Shown: in pieces, positions 52,788-62,455 of the stretch | Numbering within the stretch: the stretch's first letter is position 1 | Layout: the number at the start of each line of letters is the position of its first letter | NCBI GenBank assembly: GCA_041392165.1 | Contig: JAWKMN010000001.1 | Location: 868,001 to 932,000 of the forward strand | DNA: 64,000 nt | Direction of reading: 5' to 3' | Origin: Arenibacter sp041392165 | GTDB lineage: Bacteria > Bacteroidota > Bacteroidia > Flavobacteriales > Flavobacteriaceae | Translations under genes and position numbers: made by a program | Notes under the pieces: generated by a model | The model's database searches: none | Told to the model about the DNA's origin: nothing | What the model saw: the letters and a program-made list of their open reading frames with translations, nothing else

Positions 52788-52938
52788 ATTAACGTCTAAT
52801 TAATTACTATGTAAAGTTAAACAAAAAATTGGATGAAAAGAGCCTGAAATATTTTTTGTCTCATTTTGACCATAAAAAAGTTGGACATTTTAAAATAATA
52901 ATTATATTTGTCTAGGTATTAACGTAAAAAAATTAGAC
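52788..52938. promoter_or_regulatory. Divergent regulatory region with TnGACA/TnGTCn half-sites
   Basis: Toward the FAS1 gene a promoter TTG (52881-52883), 19 bases, TATATTTG (52903-52910) is seen. Half-sites like TAGACA lie at 52857-52862 (TGTCTC), 52882-52887 (TGGACA), 52909-52914 (TGTCTA) and 52934-52939 (TAGACA), with TTAGAC also just before the regulator start (minus strand, 52793-52798). They overlap both the -33 and -7 elements, so this is a likely operator for the B12-type regulator. Confidence 0.5.
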
Positions 52939-54474
52939 ATGAAAAATATTAACATTTATTTTTTGGCATTTTTCAGTTCATTGTTTCTTTTAGTTTCCTG
53001 TAACAATGATGACGACAATGACATAATTGAAGAGCCCACATTGATGACTATTGTGGAAACTGCTCAGGAAACGGACATTTTAAGTAGCTTGGTTGCTGCT
53101 TTGGCTAAGGCGGATGAAAACGCAGATTCAGATTTGATAGGGGCATTGAGCGGCAATGGGCCCTTTACTGTATTTGCACCGACCAATGGGGCCTTTACAG
53201 CTCTTTTGGCCAGCCTGGATGATTTTGATGGTTTAAGCGATTTTGATACGCCCGAAAAAAGAGAGATTCTCGCCACTATTTTAAAGTACCATGTAGTTGT
53301 TGGTGCAGCTGCTACCTCGAGCTCTCTAACCAATGGTCAAGAATTCACCACCCTACAGGGTGAAACGATTACTGTGAGAATAGAAGGTGATGTCTACCTA
53401 CAGGATCCGACCGATACCGATGCAAAGGTAGGACCAGCAGATGTATTGGCTTCCAATGGTATTGTGCATGTAATAGACAAAGTTTTGGTACCACAGGAAG
53501 TTTTGGATGCCTTAAATTCAGAGCCTATGCCTAATATTGTAGAACTGGCCATGGATACCGAATTTCTATCTCTTTTGGTAGGCGCCTCGGTACAGGCCGA
53601 TGCCGGTCTGGTAGACTTGTTGCAGACCGATGGCCCCTTTACGGTATTTGCACCAACCGATACCGCCTTTGCTGCCCTATTGGATACTTTAGGTGATGAT
53701 TACAACAGTTTGGCCGATTTTGATACCCCCGAGGAAAAGGCCTTGTTGGCCCAGATCCTAAAGTATCACGTGGTAGCCGGAGCAGCGGCCTATTCCACGG
53801 ACCTGTCCGACGGACAAATGATAGAGACCGCCCAGGGCGAATCCGTAACGGTTAGTTTGTCAGGTGGGGTTTTCATCCAGGATAAGACCGATATGGATGC
53901 GGCGGTGGCACCGGTGGATATTGCTGCCAGCAATGGAGTGGTACACGTTATTGACAAAGTGTTGCTGCCCCAGGAAGCATTGGATGCCCTGATGCCCCCA
54001 ACTCCCAATATTGTAGAGTTGGCCATGGATACCGAATTTTTATCCTCTTTGGTGGGAGCCCTGGTACAGGCCGATGCCGGTCTGGTAGACCTGTTGCAGA
54101 CCGATGGCCCCTTTACGGTGTTCGCACCTACCGATACCGCATTTACTGCCCTATTGGATACTTTAGGAGATGATTACAACAGTTTGGCCGATTTTGATAC
54201 CCCCGAGGAAAAGGCCCTGTTGGCCCAGATCCTAAAGTATCACGTGGTAGCCGGAGCAGCGGCCTATTCCACGGACCTGTCCGACGGGCAAATGATAGAG
54301 ACCGCCCAGGGCGAATCCGTAACGGTTAGTTTGACAGGTGGGGTTTTCATCCAGGATAAAACCGATGTGGATGCGGCGGTGGCACCTGCAGATATTGCCG
54401 CCAGTAATGGAGTAGTACATATAATAGATAAAGTTCTGTTACCTCAAGAAGCAATAGATGCCCTGTTGCATTAA
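52939..54474 (+). CDS. Lipoprotein with three fasciclin (FAS1) domains
   Basis: Secreted or surface adhesion-type lipoprotein of 511 residues. Lipoprotein signal ..FFSSLFLLVSC with cysteine near residue 21, followed by an acidic stretch NNDDDND. Three FAS1 domains lie at about 35-190, 197-350 and 355-510, each with the H1 motif (GPFTVFAPTN/D..AF) and the H2 motif (LKYHVV..G) and ending HVIDKVLLPQE. Domains 2 and 3 are almost identical in protein and DNA with a period of 474 bp, a recent internal duplication. Location beside the light-type regulator may mean light control. Confidence 0.95.
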   Translation: MKNINIYFLAFFSSLFLLVSCNNDDDNDIIEEPTLMTIVETAQETDILSSLVAALAKADENADSDLIGALSGNGPFTVFAPTNGAFTALLASLDDFDGLSDFDTPEKREILATILKYHVVVGAAATSSSLTNGQEFTTLQGETITVRIEGDVYLQDPTDTDAKVGPADVLASNGIVHVIDKVLVPQEVLDALNSEPMPNIVELAMDTEFLSLLVGASVQADAGLVDLLQTDGPFTVFAPTDTAFAALLDTLGDDYNSLADFDTPEEKALLAQILKYHVVAGAAAYSTDLSDGQMIETAQGESVTVSLSGGVFIQDKTDMDAAVAPVDIAASNGVVHVIDKVLLPQEALDALMPPTPNIVELAMDTEFLSSLVGALVQADAGLVDLLQTDGPFTVFAPTDTAFTALLDTLGDDYNSLADFDTPEEKALLAQILKYHVVAGAAAYSTDLSDGQMIETAQGESVTVSLTGGVFIQDKTDVDAAVAPADIAASNGVVHIIDKVLLPQEAIDALLH

Positions 54475-54587
54475 GATTAGGTTTAGTGCTTTATTTTGGT
54501 TGCCGAGACTGACGGCCATTGATTGGTCGTCAGTTTCACTTTATCCTCAATGTTATTGGCATTATTAAAAATTAAATTACTTAAATT

Positions 54588-55424
54588 TTGAAAGCGCTCT
54601 TCGATTCCTCCAGTATAAAATGTAGTAAATTGGTAACCCGTACCTATAGTACTTCCTTTTCCTTGGGCATTAGATTGTTTTCGCCCAAAATAAGACCGGC
54701 AATCTACGCTATTTATGGTTTTGTGCGTTATGCGGATGAGATTGTGGATTCTTTCCACGATTATGATCAGGAGGTATTATTGGCCGAATTTATAAAGGAA
54801 TATAAACTGGCCTTGAAAAGAAAAATTAGTCTGAATCCAATTATCAATTCCTTTCAGGCAGTCGTACATAAATTTGAACTTTATGAGTATGTCGATATTT
54901 TTTTAGAGCGGATGCAGTATGATCTCGAAGTTTCAGAATACACTAGCAAGGAAGCTTATGAAAATTATATCTATGGATCGGCCGATGTAGTAGGTCTTAT
55001 GTGTTTAAGGGTATTTGTGGATAATGATAGAGAGAAGTTCAATTCCCTTCAATCCTCAGCTAGGTATCTGGGGTCTGCTTTTCAGAAAGTTAATTTTTTG
55101 AGGGATATAAAGCAGGATCTCGAAAGTTTGGGCAGGTCCTATTTTCCCAATGTGCATCAAAAAAGAATGACGGATGAAGTGAAAAAGGAAATCATTGCGG
55201 ACATTGAGGAGGACTTTGAAAAGGCTTATCAAGGATTGGTACAACTGCCCATAGAAAGTAGGTTAGGGGTTTATATTGCGTATAAGTATTATTCCAATCT
55301 TCTGAAAAAACTAAAAAATACCAAATCCGAAAAAATATTGAGTGGCAGAATACATATATCCAATCCTATGAAAATGGTGATATTGGCCAAAGGCTATGTA
55401 AGGTACATGTTAAACGCAATTTGA
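54588..55424 (+). CDS. crtB: Phytoene/squalene synthase family protein
   Basis: Head-to-head prenyl synthase of 278 residues, probably making phytoene for carotenoids. Both aspartate-rich Mg2+-diphosphate motifs are present: DEIVD (about 48-52) and NFLRDIKQD (about 163-171), plus YSTSFSLG near the N-terminus and GSADVVGLMCL. The start is TTG 54588; a stop is one codon upstream and no ATG precedes the conserved part. Usual partners such as phytoene desaturase (crtI) are not in the window, so the gene stands apart from the classical Flavobacteriaceae crt operon. Regulation by the nearby B12-type regulator is plausible. Confidence 0.9.
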   Translation: MKALFDSSSIKCSKLVTRTYSTSFSLGIRLFSPKIRPAIYAIYGFVRYADEIVDSFHDYDQEVLLAEFIKEYKLALKRKISLNPIINSFQAVVHKFELYEYVDIFLERMQYDLEVSEYTSKEAYENYIYGSADVVGLMCLRVFVDNDREKFNSLQSSARYLGSAFQKVNFLRDIKQDLESLGRSYFPNVHQKRMTDEVKKEIIADIEEDFEKAYQGLVQLPIESRLGVYIAYKYYSNLLKKLKNTKSEKILSGRIHISNPMKMVILAKGYVRYMLNAI

Positions 55425-55649
55425 ATACTTCGTTTAATAGAAAAAGTAATTTAAATGCCAGGTTTAAGCCCTTTAAAATATCAAATGGTATTACAAGGAA
55501 CGATAAAAATTAGTACATGGAAATAGTATTGTACGTTCTTACAACTTTGTTGACTTTCATGACCATGGAAATGGTTGGCGCCTATACCTGTAAATTTGTG
55601 ATGTAGGCATTTTGTGGGCTTTGCATACCAACTATCATAAGATGAAATT

Positions 55650-56972
55650 TTAGGACCCAATTCCAATTTTATATGCTTTTAAAGCCCTTTCCCTGGCAAA
55701 TTTATGTTCAACTATAGGATCTGGATATTCGAAGGTGTCAAATTCAGGAATCCACTTTCTTACATACTTGTAATCTTTGTCGAACTTTTTTTGTTGCGAT
55801 AAAGGGTTGAAGACCCTAAAATAGGGCGCGGCATCACACCCTGTTCCTGCCGCCCATTGCCAGTTTCCATTATTGGAGGATAATTCATAATCCAATAATT
55901 TTTTGGCAAAATAACTTTCTCCCCACCTCCAGTCGATCAATAAATGCTTGCACAGGAAACCTGCAGTGATCATCCGTACCCTATTATGCATAAAACCAGT
56001 TTTCTTCAACTGCCTCATACCGGCATCTACCATGGGATAACCCGTTTTTCCTTCGCACCATAGGGTAAATTCCTCCTTGTTGTTTCTCCATGGAATACCA
56101 TCGTATTTGGATCTGAAATTTTCTGTTACCACATGTGGGAAATGAAATAGAATTTGCATAAAGAATTCCCTCCAAATCAATTCACTCATAAAAACCGCAT
56201 ATTTTTTATCTATCCCGGCAATTAGCTGTCTAATACTTATGGTCCCAAATCTTAGATGGGGACTTAGGTGACTGCCAATGTCCTTGTAGGGGAAGTCCCT
56301 TTGTTCCCCATAAAGATGTAGTCTGGTCAGATCAAAGTCCGGTACGGCAATATTCGACCTTTTGAAACCAATATTTTCAAGCGTTATTGTGGCATATTCC
56401 CCTTTATGAAGGTTGTTCAGCTTGGGATCCCTGATTTGAATGGGTTTTTCCTCCTGAAATTTTGAAAGCCACTTATTCTTGTAGGGCGTAAAAACAGTAT
56501 AGGGCTCCCCATCGATTTTAACAATTTCATCTTCCTCGAAAATTACCTGATCCTTAAAGCTTACAAAGGGGATCGCCTTTTTTGCAAGTATTTCGGAAAT
56601 TTCCTTATCCCTGCCAATGGCATACGGTTCGTAATCGCGATTGGTGTACACGGCGGCAATATTATATTTTAAAATTAAATCTTTCCAAATGGTTGTCGGC
56701 TCCCCATACAGGCATAAAATGTCGGAGTCATGGTGCCTTAAGCTCTCTTTTATTTTAAGAATTGATTTGTGGATGAAATTGACCCTGGCGTCATCTTTGT
56801 CCAGTTCATTTAAAATATGTTGGTCAAAGATAAATATGGGCAGTACGGGAATATCCTTGTCCAATGCTTTGGCCAGTGCCGTGTTGTCTTCTATTCTTAG
56901 GTCGCGCCTAAACCAAAATATGGCAATTGGGGCCTGGCCTTTTGATGGGGTTGGGATGTGTTCTGTACTCAT
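55650..56972 (-). CDS. Cryptochrome/deoxyribodipyrimidine photolyase (class I CPD type)
   Basis: Light-driven repair of cyclobutane pyrimidine dimers; 440 residues from ATG 56972 (MSTEHIPTPSKGQ); a GTG three codons upstream is less likely. N-terminal antenna Rossmann domain begins IAIFWFRRDLRIEDN. FAD-binding and catalytic segments are clear: SPHLRFGTISIRQL, ELIWREFFMQILFHFP, GYPMVDAGMRQLKKTGFMHN and SNNGNWQWAAGTGCDAAPYF, ending with YPDPIVEHKFARERAL. It is convergent with the crtB-like gene. A photolyase next to a CarH-type regulator and carotenoid synthesis fits a photo-protection module. Confidence 0.94.
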   Translation of the reverse strand: MSTEHIPTPSKGQAPIAIFWFRRDLRIEDNTALAKALDKDIPVLPIFIFDQHILNELDKDDARVNFIHKSILKIKESLRHHDSDILCLYGEPTTIWKDLILKYNIAAVYTNRDYEPYAIGRDKEISEILAKKAIPFVSFKDQVIFEEDEIVKIDGEPYTVFTPYKNKWLSKFQEEKPIQIRDPKLNNLHKGEYATITLENIGFKRSNIAVPDFDLTRLHLYGEQRDFPYKDIGSHLSPHLRFGTISIRQLIAGIDKKYAVFMSELIWREFFMQILFHFPHVVTENFRSKYDGIPWRNNKEEFTLWCEGKTGYPMVDAGMRQLKKTGFMHNRVRMITAGFLCKHLLIDWRWGESYFAKKLLDYELSSNNGNWQWAAGTGCDAAPYFRVFNPLSQQKKFDKDYKYVRKWIPEFDTFEYPDPIVEHKFARERALKAYKIGIGS

Positions 56973-57149
56973 ATTGGACACTATTGTATGGATTAGAAAA
57001 AATGATCGTTATTTTAGGTGTTGGGTTCTAGGGCCAAATGGATTTAGGGCGTTGGGAAGCTAACTTTATTTGGTATATACGGAGTTGTACCACCTCATGG
57101 ATACTTTAAAAATATTCTTTATGGAGGAAAAACGGTTTCCTCTTGCCTT

Positions 57150-57944
57150 TTAGTTCACTTCCAAGCTAACCACGTACCCTTCACTTCCCCTAACATTAAA
57201 GACCGTATTGTCTTCAAAGATTAGATATTGCCCTTTTATACCCTTTAAGACCCCGGTGTATATTGGTGTTTTATTTAGATTAAGGCTTTTTACTTTTTTG
57301 GGATACTGCAGCACGGGAAACGCCAGATGGGTTTCGGTATTACTTTCTATGTAATATATGGCGGCCTCTTCCGGAATGTATTTTTTTAATCTATTTCTAT
57401 ATTCCGCTAGGTCTTCATCTTCAACATCGTTAGTCAACATTTTGCGCCAATTGGTTTTGTCTGCAATATGTTCCTTTAAGGCAACCTCGGTAATACCTGC
57501 CAAATAACGATTGGGCACTTCAACAATTTCTATGGCCTCATGTGCTCCTTGATCTATCCATCGAGTGGGCACCTGCGATTTACGGGTAACGCCTACTTTA
57601 ATGTTACTGGAATTGGCAAGGTATACGATATGTGGTTGTAATTGGACTTTTTTTTCATATTCCAGATCACGATCTTCCTTGTCCAGATGCGCCGTGCTCA
57701 ATTCTGGCCTCATGATCCAATCCCCGGCCGTAGGAATTTCATAAAAACAGCTTTTACAGAAACCTTGCCTAAAAATTGGGCGATCCAGTCCGCAATGAAG
57801 GCATTGGTATTTTATAAAGGAAATGGTAAGCTCTTTGTTCAATACCTGGTTCAGGTTTAAAAAGTCGCCCTCAAATATGAGGTAATATTGTACGGGGTCC
57901 GCCAATTCGGTTTGCATTTTTCTTAAAACTCCTTGATACTGCAT
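57150..57944 (-). CDS. DUF2797-family protein
   Basis: 264 residues of the uncharacterised DUF2797 family. A zinc-ribbon-like motif is seen at about 48-66 (CLHCGLDRPIFRQGFCKSC), and a second conserved segment IVYLANSSNIKVGVTRK, then PTRWIDQGA, resembles the GIY-YIG nuclease core in layout, though catalytic residues cannot be confirmed by eye. It ends with a small beta domain (TGVLKGIKGQYLIFEDNTVF). It is divergent from the GH3 gene with 261 bp between the starts. No function is established. Confidence 0.88.
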   Translation of the reverse strand: MQYQGVLRKMQTELADPVQYYLIFEGDFLNLNQVLNKELTISFIKYQCLHCGLDRPIFRQGFCKSCFYEIPTAGDWIMRPELSTAHLDKEDRDLEYEKKVQLQPHIVYLANSSNIKVGVTRKSQVPTRWIDQGAHEAIEIVEVPNRYLAGITEVALKEHIADKTNWRKMLTNDVEDEDLAEYRNRLKKYIPEEAAIYYIESNTETHLAFPVLQYPKKVKSLNLNKTPIYTGVLKGIKGQYLIFEDNTVFNVRGSEGYVVSLEVN

Positions 57945-58205
57945 ATTTTTTCTGCTTAGGGTAAAATCAATTTGAATATGAATCCAATTAAAGCTATTTT
58001 TAGCCGATGTAACTTAGTGTTTGTTTAAGAATTTATTAAACATCATTTTTGATATTTTATTGGGGTAAATTTATAATTATGGTTCTCGCCAAGGTTTAAA
58101 ATTTTACAGCATTTAGATCAAAAAAGACATGAAAAGTAATTGATAAATTCCTTACGGGCACTTTGCTCAAAAAACTGCTGTAACAAGCTATAAAGATACC
58201 TAAAA

Positions 58206-59720
58206 ATGCCAATAACATTATTCAATTCCATTGCTTCTTGGCTGTTGAAAAAACGATATCACCAGATAGAACTTTTTTTAAAGTATCCTGAGGAGGTGCA
58301 GAACGAGGTGTTGCACCAGTTATTGGCCTTTGCGGAGGATACCGAGATGGGAATGAAGTACGATTTTGAATCCATAACCAGTTATGAAACCTTTGCGGAG
58401 CGGGTTCCCATAGTTTCCTATGAGGAGGTGGAGCCTATGATAGAACGGTCAAGAAGGGGAGGGCAGAATATCTTTTGGCCAACAACCATTAAGTGGTTTG
58501 CAAAGAGCAGTGGTACTACCAACGCAAAAAGCAAGTTTATTCCGGTAAGTTCCGAGGCTTTGGAAGATTGCCATTATAAATCCAGTAAGGATCTACTCTG
58601 TCTATATTTAAACAACAATGAGAATTCCCAGTTGTTTACGGGCAAGAGTTTACGATTGGGGGGGAGTAAGGAGCTATATCAGGATAATGGTACTGTTTTT
58701 GGGGATCTTTCCGCTATTCTTATAGATAATATGCCATTTTGGGCGGAACTTAGTAGTACCCCTAGCAATAAGGTGTCCCTGATGAGCGAATGGGAGTCCA
58801 AGTTACAGGCCATTATTAGGGAGAGCGTTCAGGAAAATGTGACCAGCTTGGCCGGGGTGCCTTCTTGGATGTTGGTGCTATTGAACAATGTACTGGAACA
58901 AACGGGAAAGGAGCACCTTTTTAAAGTATGGGCCAATTTGGAAGTATATTTCCATGGCGGGGTAAGTTTTAACCCATATAAGGACCAATATTCAAGACTC
59001 TTACCGAGGAAGAACTTTAACTACTATGAAATATACAATGCTTCCGAAGGATTTTTTGCCATTCAGGATAGAAATAATGCGGACGATCTTTTACTGATGT
59101 TGGATTATGGTATTTTCTATGAATTTATCCCCATGGAAACCTATGGTACCAGTGGGCAGGTTGCCCTGCCTTTATGGAAGGTAACGGTAAATAGGAACTA
59201 CGCGGTCGTAATTACGACGAATGCAGGTCTTTGGAGGTATAAAATAGGGGATACGGTAAGGTTTACCTCCATCGATCCCTATAGGATCAAGGTTACCGGG
59301 AGAACAAAACATCATATCAATGTGTTCGGGGAAGAGTTGATCATAGAGAATGCCGAAGAGGCCCTAAAATCCATTTGTAAAAAAACAGGTTCCGAAATTA
59401 AGGACTATACGGTGGCTCCGATATTTATGGAAGGTAAGGAGAAAGGTGCTCATGAATGGATCATAGAGTTTAGAAAGGCTCCCGAGGAACTGGCCTATTT
59501 TACCGAAATTCTTGATAATGCACTTAAATCCTTGAACTCGGACTATGAGGCAAAGCGTTATAACAATATTACTTTAAAGCTTCCCAAGGTGCATATTGCA
59601 CGGGAAAACCTATTTTATGATTGGCTAAAATCAAAAGATAAATTGGGAGGGCAGCATAAAATTCCAAGATTGTCCAATAAAAGGGATTATATCGAAGAAT
59701 TGCTTCAGATGAACAAATAA
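58206..59720 (+). CDS. Bacterial GH3 (auxin-responsive-promoter family) acyl-adenylating protein
   Basis: ANL-superfamily adenylating enzyme of 504 residues, related to plant GH3 acyl-amido synthetases. Signature ATP motif KWFAKSSGTTNAKSKFIPV (about 98-116), then YYEIYNASEGFFAIQ (A5-like) and GRTKHHINVFGEELIIENAE (A7/A8 region). Full length for the bacterial family. Substrate unknown; bacterial members are widespread in Bacteroidota without any known auxin link. Start ATG 58206. Followed after 74 bp by a small hydrolase-like gene. Confidence 0.93.
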   Translation: MPITLFNSIASWLLKKRYHQIELFLKYPEEVQNEVLHQLLAFAEDTEMGMKYDFESITSYETFAERVPIVSYEEVEPMIERSRRGGQNIFWPTTIKWFAKSSGTTNAKSKFIPVSSEALEDCHYKSSKDLLCLYLNNNENSQLFTGKSLRLGGSKELYQDNGTVFGDLSAILIDNMPFWAELSSTPSNKVSLMSEWESKLQAIIRESVQENVTSLAGVPSWMLVLLNNVLEQTGKEHLFKVWANLEVYFHGGVSFNPYKDQYSRLLPRKNFNYYEIYNASEGFFAIQDRNNADDLLLMLDYGIFYEFIPMETYGTSGQVALPLWKVTVNRNYAVVITTNAGLWRYKIGDTVRFTSIDPYRIKVTGRTKHHINVFGEELIIENAEEALKSICKKTGSEIKDYTVAPIFMEGKEKGAHEWIIEFRKAPEELAYFTEILDNALKSLNSDYEAKRYNNITLKLPKVHIARENLFYDWLKSKDKLGGQHKIPRLSNKRDYIEELLQMNK

Positions 59721-59794
59721 ATGTGATTTAAACGTTCAATATGTTCAATTTAGAGGCATCAAATGTTTCCCATTAACTATTTATACTTTTTATT

Positions 59795-60343
59795 ATGGCG
59801 AATAGATTAGTGATATTATCCGATATGTGGGGTTCTAAAAAAGGGCTATGGATTACCTCTTATTTGGGTTACCTACAACAGTATTATGATATAACATTTT
59901 ACGATTGCCAGCATTTGGCCAATATAAGTTTAGAGGTGAATTCACCAGAAAATGTCCACAAGGAATTTATTGATGGGGGAGTGGAAACCGCTGTTGCCCA
60001 TTTGCTCAAGAAGGAAACGGAGCCCAGTCATTATTTAACTTTTGGCATTGGCGGTAGTATTGCCTGGAAGGCAGCACTTAAAGGTTTGCCCATAAAATCT
60101 CTGTACACCATCTCTACTACAAGATTGCGCTTTGAGGGAGAGAGGCCGGCTACGGGGGATATTAAACTCCTTTACGGGCAAAATGATGAGTTTAGGCCTT
60201 CGGCTATTTGGTCCGACCAGTTGGGCGTAGAGATGGAGGTTGTAAAAGGTTTTGGACATGAACTCTATACCGATGAAAAAATGATCAGTAAGGTCTGCCA
60301 AGATCTATTGGTTAAGATAATGCAAAAACAATATGTAGCCTAA
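59795..60343 (+). CDS. Small alpha/beta-hydrolase-like protein, nucleophile position altered
   Basis: 182 residues with the strand-helix order of an alpha/beta hydrolase: RLVILSDMWGSKKG (oxyanion region), YLTFGIGGSIAWKAAL at the place of the nucleophile elbow, LLYGQNDEFRP carrying the acid Asp and KGFGHELY carrying the His (about residue 155). The elbow reads G-I-G-G-S instead of G-x-S-x-G, so the normal nucleophilic serine is absent or shifted by one, and activity is doubtful. It follows GH3 on the same strand and may work with it. Confidence 0.75.
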   Translation: MANRLVILSDMWGSKKGLWITSYLGYLQQYYDITFYDCQHLANISLEVNSPENVHKEFIDGGVETAVAHLLKKETEPSHYLTFGIGGSIAWKAALKGLPIKSLYTISTTRLRFEGERPATGDIKLLYGQNDEFRPSAIWSDQLGVEMEVVKGFGHELYTDEKMISKVCQDLLVKIMQKQYVA

Positions 60344-60409
60344 CATCCATAATTTTCATGTTATTTATGGAGGAACGTGTAATATGTTTTATAAAAGTTA
60401 AAAGCAGTC

Positions 60410-61645
60410 TTAGGAGACTGCTTTTAACTTTTTAATGGTTTCAAAAGATAATTTTTCTTCGGCATAAGGTTTGGTTACCTTAAATTCCGTTTCGTTGGTA
60501 CTTGGGAATTCGAACATGGCATCGGTAAAAATGGCTTCGCAAAGGGAACGTAATCCCCTTGCCCCCAATTTATATTCTATGGCCTTGTCCACAATATAGT
60601 CCAACGCCTGTTCCGTTATCTTAAAGGAAATTCCATCCATCTTAAACAATTTTTCATATTGTTTGATTATGGCGTTCTTGGGCTCTGTTAGAATGGCCCT
60701 TAAGGTTTCTTTGTCCAAAGGATTCATATGGGTCAGTACCGGAAGTCGACCTATAATCTCAGGTATTAGTCCAAAGTCCTTCAAATCTTTGGGAACAATG
60801 TACTGCAGAATATTTTCGTTGTCCACTTTTTCATCGGCCTTGGAGGCACTATAGCCTACTGCCTGCATATTCAGCCTTTTGGTAATGTGCTTTTCAATTC
60901 CATCAAAGGCGCCTCCTGCAATGAATAAAATATTTTCTGTGTTTACTTCTATGAATTTTTGATCCGGATGCTTTCTGCCTCCTTTGGGCGGTACATTTAC
61001 TACCGTCCCTTCCAAAAGTTTAAGAAGTCCTTGTTGGACACCCTCTCCGGATACATCACGTGTAATGGAAGGATTGTCACTTTTGCGGGCAATTTTATCA
61101 ATTTCATCTATAAAGACGATGCCACGTTCCGCCTTTTCCAAATTATAATCTGCCGCCTGTAGCAATCGGGTAAGTATACTTTCAACGTCCTCCCCAACAT
61201 AACCCGCTTCGGTTAGTACCGTTGCATCTACAATAGCCAAAGGAACATTCAGCATTTTGGCAATAGTTTTGGCCATAAGTGTCTTGCCGGTCCCGGTTTG
61301 GCCCACCATTACAATATTGCTCTTTTGGATTTCTATATCGTCTTCCTTGCTTTTTGGTTGTAGTAGCCTTTTGTAGTGGTTGTAAACGGCAACGGACATT
61401 ACTTTCTTGGTACGATCCTGACCTATGATGAACGTGTCCAAAAATTCCTTGATCTCCAAAGGTTTTTTCAAGGTTAGTTCGGAGGAAAGATCATGGTTTT
61501 TGGTCTGCTTGGATTCCTCGGCCACAATACCGTGCGCCTGCTCTATACAACGGTCACAGATATGCGCATCAAGGCCTGCGATCAATAAATTGGTTTCTGG
61601 TTTCTTTCTGCCACAAAAAGAGCATTCTAAATTTTCTTTTGCCAT
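60410..61645 (-). CDS. clpX: ATP-dependent Clp protease ATP-binding subunit ClpX
   Basis: AAA+ unfoldase that feeds tagged proteins into ClpP. 411 residues: N-terminal zinc-binding domain with C8-x2-C11 and C30-x2-C33 (ECSFCGRKK, HICDRC), Walker A GQTGTGKT near 115-122, Walker B IVFIDEIDK, sensor and pore-loop region GYVGED and C-terminal subdomain YKLGARGLRSL. It follows clpP by 97 bp on the same strand, the usual order tig-clpP-clpX. Confidence 0.98.
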   Translation of the reverse strand: MAKENLECSFCGRKKPETNLLIAGLDAHICDRCIEQAHGIVAEESKQTKNHDLSSELTLKKPLEIKEFLDTFIIGQDRTKKVMSVAVYNHYKRLLQPKSKEDDIEIQKSNIVMVGQTGTGKTLMAKTIAKMLNVPLAIVDATVLTEAGYVGEDVESILTRLLQAADYNLEKAERGIVFIDEIDKIARKSDNPSITRDVSGEGVQQGLLKLLEGTVVNVPPKGGRKHPDQKFIEVNTENILFIAGGAFDGIEKHITKRLNMQAVGYSASKADEKVDNENILQYIVPKDLKDFGLIPEIIGRLPVLTHMNPLDKETLRAILTEPKNAIIKQYEKLFKMDGISFKITEQALDYIVDKAIEYKLGARGLRSLCEAIFTDAMFEFPSTNETEFKVTKPYAEEKLSFETIKKLKAVS

Positions 61646-61742
61646 ATCATTTTATCTCTTTCAATAATAGTAACGAAATAATCCACAATGAGGGGTATAG
61701 GCGTAGCACGCAACCCGGATTTTTCGAATCTTTTAGTTGTTT

Positions 61743-62423
61743 CTAGTCCCTGTCCCTTACCAAGATTTCGTCGATCATGCCATAATCCTTGGCTTCGTTT
61801 GCCTTCATCCAATAATCCCTATCGCTATCGTCACTTACTTTTTCAAGGGTTTGTCCGGAATGATGTGCAATGATTTGGTATAGTTCATCTTTTAGTTTAA
61901 GGATCTCCCTGGCCGTAATTTCAATATCACTGGCCTGGCCTTGAGCCCCGCCTAGTGGTTGATGGATCATTACTCGGGAATGGGTAAGGCCACTGCGTTT
62001 GCCTTTTTCTCCTGCACATAATAGTACTGCCGCCATAGAGGCGGCCATGCCCGTACATATGGTAGCTACATCGGGTTTTATAAACTGCATGGTGTCATAG
62101 ATTCCCAAACCGGCATAAACACTTCCACCGGGCGAATTGATATATATCTGTATGTCCTTGGAGGCATCCGTGCTTTCCAAAAATAATAATTGTGCTTGCA
62201 CAATGTTGGCAACCTGGTCATTGATCCCAGTTCCAAGAAAAATGATCCTGTCCATCATCAAACGTGAAAAAACATCCATTGCCACTGCGTTCAGCTGCCT
62301 TTCTTCAATAATGTTCGGGGTTAGGTTGGTGGGGTACATACTGCTCAAAATAGTATCGTAATACATGCTATTTATTCCCTGGTGCTTAATAGCGTAGTTT
62401 TTGAATTCTTTCCCGTAATCCAT
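61743..62423 (-). CDS. clpP: ATP-dependent Clp protease proteolytic subunit ClpP
   Basis: Serine peptidase that forms the double heptameric chamber with ClpX. 226 residues; catalytic triad Ser129 (CTGMAASMAAV), His154 (VMIHQPLGG) and Asp203 (SDRDYWM); propeptide of about 25-30 residues before YPTNLTPNIIEERQ. YINSPGGSVYAG is the handle region. It lies between tig and clpX; a terminator just after tig suggests partly independent transcription. Confidence 0.98.
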   Translation of the reverse strand: MDYGKEFKNYAIKHQGINSMYYDTILSSMYPTNLTPNIIEERQLNAVAMDVFSRLMMDRIIFLGTGINDQVANIVQAQLLFLESTDASKDIQIYINSPGGSVYAGLGIYDTMQFIKPDVATICTGMAASMAAVLLCAGEKGKRSGLTHSRVMIHQPLGGAQGQASDIEITAREILKLKDELYQIIAHHSGQTLEKVSDDSDRDYWMKANEAKDYGMIDEILVRDRD

Positions 62424-62455
62424 ATGTTATATCAATAGTTTTATAAGACAAAAAA

